From a bacterium Ga0077546 (GTDB lineage: Bacteria > Cyanobacteriota > Vampirovibrionia > Obscuribacterales > Obscuribacteraceae), in the NCBI GenBank assembly GCA_001464165.1, contig LNEX01000465.1, positions 1 through 29,193 of the forward strand: a stretch of DNA of 29,193 nt, given 5' to 3'. The translations under genes were made by a program, and so were the position numbers. The notes below the pieces were generated by a model that worked only from the letters and a program-made list of their open reading frames with translations, had not been told where the DNA came from and did not search any database. Positions 24,326 through 29,193 of this stretch are shown piece after piece (the stretch's first letter is position 1; each line of letters begins with the position of its first letter).

Positions 24326-24387
24326 TTCACCGAACTATCTGGGATTCCTGTACACGCTCGAGTCCGCGCCCGAGAACAATTTTTCAA
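24322..24387 (-). CDS. putative 21-aa leader peptide upstream of the c-di-GMP regulator
   Basis: A TTG at 24387 lies 9 nt after a perfect AGGAGG (24402-24397). It opens a 21-codon frame beginning Met-Lys-Asn-Cys-Ser-Arg and rich in Arg, Cys, Thr and Ser. It ends in TGA at 24324-24322, inside the ATGATG that starts the downstream regulator (ATG at 24325 and 24322). The regulator itself has only a weak GGTGAA before its ATG, so translation may depend on ribosomes that finish this leader. Whether the peptide is made is inference; there is no homology evidence. Confidence 0.4.
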   Translation of the reverse strand: MKNCSRARTRACTGIPDSSVK

Positions 24388-24396
24388 GAGCGAGGA

Positions 24397-24402
24397 CCTC
24401 CT
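24397..24402 (-). promoter_or_regulatory. strong Shine-Dalgarno AGGAGG
   Basis: A full AGGAGG on the minus strand, 9 nt before a TTG codon and 71 nt before the regulator ATG at 24325. It is too far away to serve the regulator directly, which is why a short leader ORF is proposed. Confidence 0.5.
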
Positions 24403-24800
24403 AATTTAACATCGATTTCATTTTTCGACAGCGTTCCTACAGTTAGACAAAACATTTCTGCCATCCAATAACATCCGGCGAACTTGCACTTGCCAAGCAT
24501 TCAGTCAAGTTTCGACTTGCATGAAGGACATTTGAGAAGTGTTTGTGACGTACCCTTAGAAGAGATTTGAACCTAAAGAACTGCGTGGAGCAGGTCGAAG
24601 ACATATCTCTTTATGTATTGTGCCCGGCCAAGAAGATCTTTAGCGATTTATTTGATAGCAAAAAATCTTCTCGATAATCCTGGTTCGAGCATTTCAGTCT
24701 AGTACCATGGGGAGATTCTACTGGAAGATTCTAGTTTCAGCTCAAAAATTGCCAGACACATTCAACAGTACCTCAAACTAACAAGCAAAAATAGAGATAT
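24403..24800. other. gene-poor intergenic region between divergent units
   Basis: No reading frame of convincing length or composition is seen in these ~400 bp. The stretch contains the upstream regions of the c-di-GMP regulator (-) and of the flippase-like gene (+). It also holds a weak 7-bp inverted repeat AGAAGAT (24631-24637) / ATCTTCT (24665-24671) and a possible promoter for the + strand. No tRNA-like cloverleaf could be drawn around the GGTTCGAGC at about 24682. Confidence 0.6.
24652..24678 (+). promoter_or_regulatory. possible promoter for the flippase-methyltransferase unit
   Basis: TTGATA (24652-24657, 5 of 6 consensus bases) and GATAAT (24673-24678, 5 of 6) are separated by 15 bp. 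This would start a transcript near 24685 with a leader of about 115 nt. The right arm of a 7-bp inverted repeat falls in the spacer, which could be an operator. The short spacer keeps confidence low. Confidence 0.3.
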
Positions 24801-25814
24801 ATGCAGGCTCCCTCCGAAAAGATTTCAAGACCGAACAACCTTCTCAAACAGCTCCTAGCCGCGGCCTTTGCCTTATTCCTTTTGTGGTTCGCCTTCAAAG
24901 GCACCAACCTCAAAGAACTTTGGCACTATTCGCAAAACGTCAAGCCCTTTCCGATTGTACTGATTTTTGTCTCTGGCATATTCGGTACTTTCCTTCGCTC
25001 CTATCGCTGGACGATTCTGTTACGCCCCTTGTCCGATAAAAAAATCAGCCAGTACAATTCATTTTATGCCGTCATGATTGGCTACGCAGTCAACGTGGCC
25101 ATACCTCGCGGCGGCGAGGTCGTGCGCCTTCTTTCTATTTGTAAGTCTGAGAATCTTCCCTGGGCAGGGGTTTTGTCAACGATGTTGATTGACCGCATGC
25201 TCGACATAGCCCTTTTGGTCTCACTGCTCGGCGCAACTCTAATGATTTTGCCGCCAGAACTTTTGGCCTCAATGCCATGGCTCAAGCCTGGTGGGTTGGC
25301 ACTGCTCGTCGGTGTGGTAGTGGGGTTGGTGGCCCTGCCTAACGTAGGCGCCATATTAAAGAAGCTCCTAGGCTTAAACCTGGCAAAAACCCGACTACCG
25401 GAAAAGCTCAGAGAGCGATTCCAGCAACTAGCCGAGCAATTCGACACTGGCACCCAAGCTCTTAAAAACCCCGTTCTATACCCCTACATAGCATTTCTAA
25501 GCGTAGCTATCTGGTTTACCTACTGGCTAAACTTCTATCAAATGGTCTACGGCTTTGGCCTAGAAGACAAAATCAGCCCCCTGCAGTGCCTGATAATATT
25601 CACCATCGGCTCAGCCGGCGTACTTGTGCCAACCCCAGGTTCGGTGGGCAGCTTCCACCTCTTGGTGAAAGAGGCCACAGTTATGACGGCCCACATACCA
25701 CCAGATCAGGCACTGGCGTTCGCCACGGTTTTGCACTTCCTTACTTTTATTGCCGTCTGCTGCATACCGGCATTGGCATTGTTCTTCTATAACCGTTTTA
25801 TAGTAAAAAAATAG
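24801..25814 (+). CDS. lysylphosphatidylglycerol synthase TM-region / flippase-like membrane protein
   Basis: The 337-aa integral membrane protein matches the flippase-like domain found at the N-terminus of MprF and in stand-alone proteins (UPF0104/AglD type). About seven to eight hydrophobic helices are visible, starting with 'LAAAFALFLLWFAF' (19-32). Family motifs are 'FLRSYRWTILLRPL' (64-77), 'NVAIPRGGEVVRL' (98-110), 'MLIDRMLDIALLV' (128-140) and 'FTIGSAGVLVPTPGSVGSFH' near the C-terminus. MprF flippase domains translocate lipids across the inner membrane. In this stand-alone form no aminoacyl-transferase domain is attached, so the lipid or glycolipid substrate is unknown. A methyltransferase gene follows after 44 bp on the same strand and is probably co-transcribed, but a joint pathway is inference. 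Confidence 0.88.
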   Translation: MQAPSEKISRPNNLLKQLLAAAFALFLLWFAFKGTNLKELWHYSQNVKPFPIVLIFVSGIFGTFLRSYRWTILLRPLSDKKISQYNSFYAVMIGYAVNVAIPRGGEVVRLLSICKSENLPWAGVLSTMLIDRMLDIALLVSLLGATLMILPPELLASMPWLKPGGLALLVGVVVGLVALPNVGAILKKLLGLNLAKTRLPEKLRERFQQLAEQFDTGTQALKNPVLYPYIAFLSVAIWFTYWLNFYQMVYGFGLEDKISPLQCLIIFTIGSAGVLVPTPGSVGSFHLLVKEATVMTAHIPPDQALAFATVLHFLTFIAVCCIPALALFFYNRFIVKK

Positions 25815-25858
25815 AACCACTACCAAGCAACTCTTAGTATAGAAATCAGGAAATCGCA

Positions 25859-26653
25859 ATGGAAACCCCGCTCAGTTTTGCCGCTCGTATCACAGCTAGC
25901 TTTGCCCTTGGCTGTCTCAAACCAAAGTCACGAGTATTAGATGTAGGATGCGGAGGGGGAGTAATTGCAGCGGCAATGATGAAAGGTGGCCTTTTGGTTA
26001 CAGCCATTGACCCCAACCAAACAGCGGTGGAGAAAACCACTGCCTTGGGTGTTACTTGTTTCAATAGTGAACTAGAAAAATTTGAGCACGAAGAATTTGA
26101 TGCCCTACTTTGTAGCCGCTCGCTGCACCATATGCAGCCACTAGACAAGGCAATTGCTGCCGCCCATCGTTTACTCAAGCCCAACGGCTTACTTTTGGTA
26201 GAAGATTTTGGCTACGAAAGAGTAGATCAAAAAACTGCAATCTGGCTCTTTAACTTGGCGCAATTAATTGCAGCTGAGCAAAGAACCGACAAAGCTCCAA
26301 AAGAAGTAAAAGAAGGGAAGCATCGCCATAGCTGGCTTACAGAAGAGCGCCACGAAAGCAATACACTAGGGGCAGGCCACGAACAATCAGAAGCGATAAC
26401 AATTTGGCGTCATCATCACGAAGTCGACCATCACGTAAGCTCCTTCGAACGAGTCAAGAACGCGCTACTAGACAAGTTTGAAATTATCGAAGAACGCAAT
26501 GTGCCCTATCTTTTTCATTATCTTTGCGACCTTCTACCAGCCACTAAATCTGGTGCAATCAGAGCCAACCTAGTTTACAACTGGGAACGAGAATTGGCCC
26601 AAGTCGGCGGCATAGAAATGTGCGGATCTCGTATCATTGCCATCAAGTCTTAA
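25859..26653 (+). CDS. class I SAM-dependent methyltransferase
   Basis: This 264-aa cytoplasmic enzyme has a Methyltransf_11-like Rossmann core. Motif I is 'VLDVGCGGG' (26-34), with the ribose-binding acid D51 ('VTAIDPNQTAV'), a motif resembling 'DALLCSRSLHHM' (81-92) and the post-core 'RLLKPNGLLLVEDFGYE' (104-120). The substrate cannot be read. The layout (SRSLHH, lysine-rich middle, His cluster 'WRHHHEVDHH') is seen in small-molecule or lipid methyltransferases, but this is weak evidence. The ATG at 25859 has AGGA 8 nt upstream. It follows the flippase-like gene. Its stop codon TAA shares the palindrome TTAA (26650-26653) with the stop of the convergent serine hydrolase gene, leaving no room for a terminator between them. 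Confidence 0.9.
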   Translation: METPLSFAARITASFALGCLKPKSRVLDVGCGGGVIAAAMMKGGLLVTAIDPNQTAVEKTTALGVTCFNSELEKFEHEEFDALLCSRSLHHMQPLDKAIAAAHRLLKPNGLLLVEDFGYERVDQKTAIWLFNLAQLIAAEQRTDKAPKEVKEGKHRHSWLTEERHESNTLGAGHEQSEAITIWRHHHEVDHHVSSFERVKNALLDKFEIIEERNVPYLFHYLCDLLPATKSGAIRANLVYNWERELAQVGGIEMCGSRIIAIKS

Positions 26654-27990
26654 ATCTTGCTCTTACGCTTCTCGACAGCATTGACAATTTTCGGCTGCAT
26701 AGCCTCAAAGAACTTGCCATAGTCTGTGGGCAAGTGATTAAAAACAGCGGCAACCTGCACTCCATCAGCAAGGTGACAGACGAAGCTCGCTGTGCCAAAA
26801 GTAAGAGCGCCACTGTGGGCCCACTGACCGCTCTTAGGTTCAAAATTCCAGCCTTTAGCGTAATACGAACCTGATCTATTCTTCTTTTTCTTACCCTGCT
26901 CACCCTTCTCACCCGGCTGGCCTTGCGCCACTTCAGGCGGTGCCACCATCAAACTGATGGTCTCAGGATTTAAAAGTTTACAGGTACTATTGCTGCCATC
27001 AGCTGCAGCAATAAATTTGGTCAGGTCCTCGGCTGTAGCTAGCCAACCACCATGAGCGTCCATTGCTTCCTGGGAAAAACTCGAACCATAAGAAGCAGCT
27101 ACTTGCTCTGGCTCCGCAGCATACACAGACCAACCTCTATTGTCCGTTCCACTATCACTAGTATCATTACCACTGGCACCACGATCGTCATAAAAGACCT
27201 CTTTGGGAGACATCTCCACTAAACGGGTATGCCCAAGAACCATATTAGAAGCCCCGGCTGGGTTCAGAACATTCTTTTTGACATAAGTCTCATAGTCCTC
27301 TCCGCTTACTTTCTCGATGATGCGACCGAGCATGTTGTAGCCAAAATTGGAGTACTCATATTGAGTAGCAGGGTCACGATCTAATGGTTTAGTCAGCCGA
27401 TAGCGCACAATTGCCTGCGCTGAAGCTGGTTGCGGCAAGCTATACTTTTGCGCGGCCAGACGCAGATACTCAAACTGGGGATCACCCTTCGCATTAGAGA
27501 AACCAGCGGTATGCTCCAGTAACTGGCGCACAGTAACTGTCTGTAGCTTGGGGTCAAAAGGCTCACCAGCAGCAGGCTTATAGTCTTTCAATATATCCAG
27601 AGCTTTATCGTCAACTTTCAACTTACCTTGTTGCACCAGAGTCATTATCGCCACTGCGGTAATCGGCTTAGAAGAACTAGCAATGCGAAAAAGCGTATCG
27701 CAACTAGTATCAACTTTGCGTTCTTTGTCGGAGAAGCCAAAGGCCTTAGAGTAGACAAGTTGACCATGTTTGGCCACAGCTAGTTGCCCAGCATAAATGC
27801 CATTGCTCTTCATTACCTTAAGCATAATTCGATCAAGTGCTTCAAGCTTGCTTGAGCTAAGACCACTGCGACTTGTCACCGGTAAACTCACTCGCTCATT
27901 CTCTTGAGCAGCGATTGCCTCAGAGGGAAGGCTAGCAGACAAGAAAGCAACAGACAGAACAGCGGCTGCAATCCTCGCATAAATGCTCAT
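26650..27990 (-). CDS. exported beta-lactamase-fold serine hydrolase (class C / PBP4-like)
   Basis: The 446-aa product has a signal peptide ('IAAAVLSVAFLSASLPSEAI', cleavage near residue 28) and the three motifs of the penicillin-binding/class C beta-lactamase fold. These are SxxK with S105 and K108 ('IASSSKPITAVAIM'), Y213-S-N215 ('YEYSNFGYNMLGRIIE') and H392-S-G394 ('WAHSGALTFG', replacing KTG). Together with 'LLEHTAGF' this fits the Beta-lactamase (PF00144) group that includes D-aminopeptidases, esterases and DD-peptidases, so antibiotic hydrolysis should not be assumed. Before HSG sits an unusual insert (about 357-374) reading 'GQPGEKGEQGKKKK', three collagen-like triplets followed by lysines. 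The gene start overlaps the mutM stop as ATGA, which suggests translational coupling. Confidence 0.9.
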   Translation of the reverse strand: MSIYARIAAAVLSVAFLSASLPSEAIAAQENERVSLPVTSRSGLSSSKLEALDRIMLKVMKSNGIYAGQLAVAKHGQLVYSKAFGFSDKERKVDTSCDTLFRIASSSKPITAVAIMTLVQQGKLKVDDKALDILKDYKPAAGEPFDPKLQTVTVRQLLEHTAGFSNAKGDPQFEYLRLAAQKYSLPQPASAQAIVRYRLTKPLDRDPATQYEYSNFGYNMLGRIIEKVSGEDYETYVKKNVLNPAGASNMVLGHTRLVEMSPKEVFYDDRGASGNDTSDSGTDNRGWSVYAAEPEQVAASYGSSFSQEAMDAHGGWLATAEDLTKFIAAADGSNSTCKLLNPETISLMVAPPEVAQGQPGEKGEQGKKKKNRSGSYYAKGWNFEPKSGQWAHSGALTFGTASFVCHLADGVQVAAVFNHLPTDYGKFFEAMQPKIVNAVEKRKSKI

Positions 27991-28868
27991 TTACTTTGTT
28001 TCCTCATACTTGTGCTTGATTTTCTCTTAATCGGCTGGCATTGACGACAAAAATGGCTAGAGCGGCCGTTCAGTTTAATACGTTCGATGGCACTGGAACA
28101 ATGGCGACAGGGCTGACCTTCACGACCATAGACCCAAGCCAAATTTTGATAGTTGCCGTTGACGCCACTACTATCGGTGTAATCTCGCAAAGTTGAACCA
28201 CCTGATTCAATAGCACGACTAAGCACTAGCTGAACATTCTCAACTAGCCTAATCAGCTGTTCAGGTGTTACTTTGCCGGCCGCTATGGTTGGATGAATAC
28301 CGGAGAGAAACAGCGACTCATCTGCATAAATATTACCCACACCAGCGAGAATACGTTGATCAAGCAAAGCCGTTTTGACGGCCTGAACCTTGCCGCTGAA
28401 AGCGCTAGCCAAATGAGCACTAGTCAACGACTCAAGGGGCTCAACCCCTAACAACGCTAAGCCAGGAATGACATCTTCGAAGGTCTTCCCCTTAGCTTTG
28501 AACCAAAGTCGCCCAAAAACACGCATGTCCTCAAAGTGAAGCTCACGACCACTGGCCAGCATAATGCGTACCCGCAGAAACTGTGGTTCTCTGAGACTCT
28601 TTGTGGTTGTAGACCCACGCACAAGAAGTCGCCCCGACATACGAAGATGACAAGCCAAGCCAGCACCGCGATCAAGCTCGATTAAAAGATACTTTCCCCG
28701 CCTTAAGACTTTGCCAAATTTATGACCGGGTAGTGAAGCAACAAAGCGCTCAACCTCAGGATAGGCAATCGAGGCATCACGCAGTACTTCTACCGCCACA
28801 ATTGCATCGCCAGCCAAAGCTAATTCCAATCCGCGTCTTACTGTCTCTACTTCAGGCAATTCAGGCAT
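27987..28868 (-). CDS. mutM: formamidopyrimidine-DNA glycosylase (Fpg/MutM)
   Basis: This bifunctional DNA glycosylase/AP lyase removes 8-oxoguanine and formamidopyrimidines from oxidised DNA. The N-terminus 'MPELPEVETVRRGLE' supplies the catalytic proline (P2, free after Met removal) and E3. Other landmarks are K59 ('RRGKYLLIEL'), M76 in 'CHLRMSGRLL', R116 ('DMRVFGR'), the helix-two-turns-helix with N179 ('LAGVGNIYADESLF'), and a C-terminal zinc finger with C254-x2-C257 and C274-x2-C277. The 293-aa chain is slightly longer than E. coli MutM (269), mainly through a basic C-terminal tail (RKSSTSMRKQSK). The 'H-D-H-V' loop is replaced by 'EPQFLRV'. It lies 41 bp after the calcium exchanger gene and overlaps the serine hydrolase gene by 4 bp (ATGA). 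Confidence 0.95.
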   Translation of the reverse strand: MPELPEVETVRRGLELALAGDAIVAVEVLRDASIAYPEVERFVASLPGHKFGKVLRRGKYLLIELDRGAGLACHLRMSGRLLVRGSTTTKSLREPQFLRVRIMLASGRELHFEDMRVFGRLWFKAKGKTFEDVIPGLALLGVEPLESLTSAHLASAFSGKVQAVKTALLDQRILAGVGNIYADESLFLSGIHPTIAAGKVTPEQLIRLVENVQLVLSRAIESGGSTLRDYTDSSGVNGNYQNLAWVYGREGQPCRHCSSAIERIKLNGRSSHFCRQCQPIKRKSSTSMRKQSK

Positions 28869-28909
28869 TAAGTATCTCTAGCACTCAACAAATCTAGCAT
28901 GTAACATTT

Positions 28910-29193
28910 TTAGCCTGGAGCGAAGAAAAAGGCAGCTCCCAGAATGGCATATACAGCCAGCAATTGCACTCCTTCAAGCCAATTGCATTCACCATCTGTG
29001 GCCACAAACGAAAGAATAATCACCGAAACCACAATAGCCAATATTTCTATCTCAGAGAAGCAAAGATCCATCGGTCTGCCGATCACGTGACCAGTAAATA
29101 CAATCACGGGAGCTACAAATAGAGCGATTTGAGCCCCTGACCCCAAGGCAATATTGATGGCAAGATCCATTTTGTTTTTGGCCGCCATAAGAA
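28910..29193 (-). CDS. calcium/proton exchanger (CaCA/Cax family), C-terminal part
   Basis: The frame is open to the right edge, so only the last ~94 residues are in the window. The stretch 'AAKNKMDLAINIALGSGAQI' followed by 'ALFVAPVIVFTGHVIG', the helix around 'ILAIVVSVIILSFVATDG', and 'NWLEGVQLLAVYAILGAAFF' ending in 'FFAPG' is the typical C-terminal half of VCX1/Cax-type Ca2+/H+ antiporters of the inner membrane. The two helices after the second alpha repeat ('GS.AQIALFVAPV') are visible. ATG codons near 29188 and 29170 (in 'MAAKNKM') are most likely internal. It precedes mutM by 41 bp on the same strand; a common transcript is possible. Confidence 0.88.
   Translation of the reverse strand, partial: LMAAKNKMDLAINIALGSGAQIALFVAPVIVFTGHVIGRPMDLCFSEIEILAIVVSVIILSFVATDGECNWLEGVQLLAVYAILGAAFFFAPG

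Noticed and set aside
24631..24671. 7-bp inverted repeat AGAAGAT/ATCTTCT as a terminator
   Set aside because: The 27-nt loop is long, there is no GC-rich stem and no T-run after the stem. Left as a possible operator only.
24675..24700. GGTTCGAGC resembling a tRNA T-loop
   Set aside because: Flanking bases do not form a T-stem, and no anticodon or acceptor stem could be drawn.
26650..27990. Calling the serine hydrolase an antibiotic-resistance beta-lactamase
   Set aside because: The fold motifs (SxxK, YSN, HSG) are shared by peptidases and esterases, and HSG in place of KTG is common in non-lactamase members.
1..29193. CRISPR arrays, insertion sequences, phage or integrase genes, defence systems
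   Set aside because: No regularly spaced direct repeats, transposase or integrase motifs, or terminal inverted repeats were found on reading both strands.

Overview
The window looks like chromosomal DNA of a Gram-negative, diderm bacterium of moderate GC content. It has a TolC-type outer-membrane channel, many Sec signal peptides and secreted TPR proteins. The gene content (long Sec-exported TPR proteins with tandem units, a signal-peptide protein with repeated 'YPR(I/V)TA(M/L)E.AIL' modules, a large glutamate synthase next to an Amt transporter, and a photolyase) suggests the non-photosynthetic cyanobacterial relatives (Melainabacteria / Vampirovibrionia, Obscuribacter-like). This placement is inference from protein style; no rRNA or tRNA lies in the window to confirm it. 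I see no mobile elements, CRISPR arrays or convincing intrinsic terminators.

Layout. Position 2-142 (+) is the C-terminal end of a probable TPR protein, followed by an unrecognised 300-aa protein (304-1206, -). Positions 1414-7538 (-) hold a three-gene tripartite efflux operon with the outer-membrane channel first, then a 1088-aa RND permease, then the periplasmic adaptor, which overlaps the permease gene by 11 bp. A divergent secreted, highly charged protein (7581-8387, +) shares a 42-bp intergenic region containing a palindromic -10 element. Two translationally coupled, exported TPR proteins follow (8390-11565, -), with a recognisable promoter and ribosome binding site that fix the first start. 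A nitrogen-assimilation operon (18313 to about 11659, -) runs from a strong sigma70-like promoter: glutamate synthase large subunit, ammonium transporter, then a short-chain dehydrogenase whose cofactor motif lacks two residues.

On the other side of that promoter lies a 354-aa protein of the queuosine-5'-phosphate N-glycosylase family (DUF2419/Qng1; 18525-19589, +), which points to salvage of the tRNA base queuine. A secreted protein with repeats (19842-21014, -) is followed by a divergent photolyase/cryptochrome-family protein (21166-22608, +). A REC-GGDEF-EAL cyclic-di-GMP regulator (22616-24325, -) is preceded by a 21-codon leader reading frame with a perfect Shine-Dalgarno sequence. After a roughly 400-bp gene-poor stretch come a flippase-like membrane protein and a SAM methyltransferase (24801-26653, +). 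They converge on a minus-strand group: the C-terminal part of a calcium/proton exchanger, MutM, and an exported beta-lactamase-fold serine hydrolase.

The main themes are efflux, nitrogen assimilation, DNA repair (photolyase and MutM), second-messenger signalling and envelope biology. I found no single unmistakable new multi-gene system. The most notable items are the bacterial queuosine-salvage enzyme, the efflux permease with a modified proton-relay site, the leader ORF ahead of the c-di-GMP regulator, the SDR with a two-residue loss in its NAD(P) loop, and the photolyase with a non-canonical flavin pocket.
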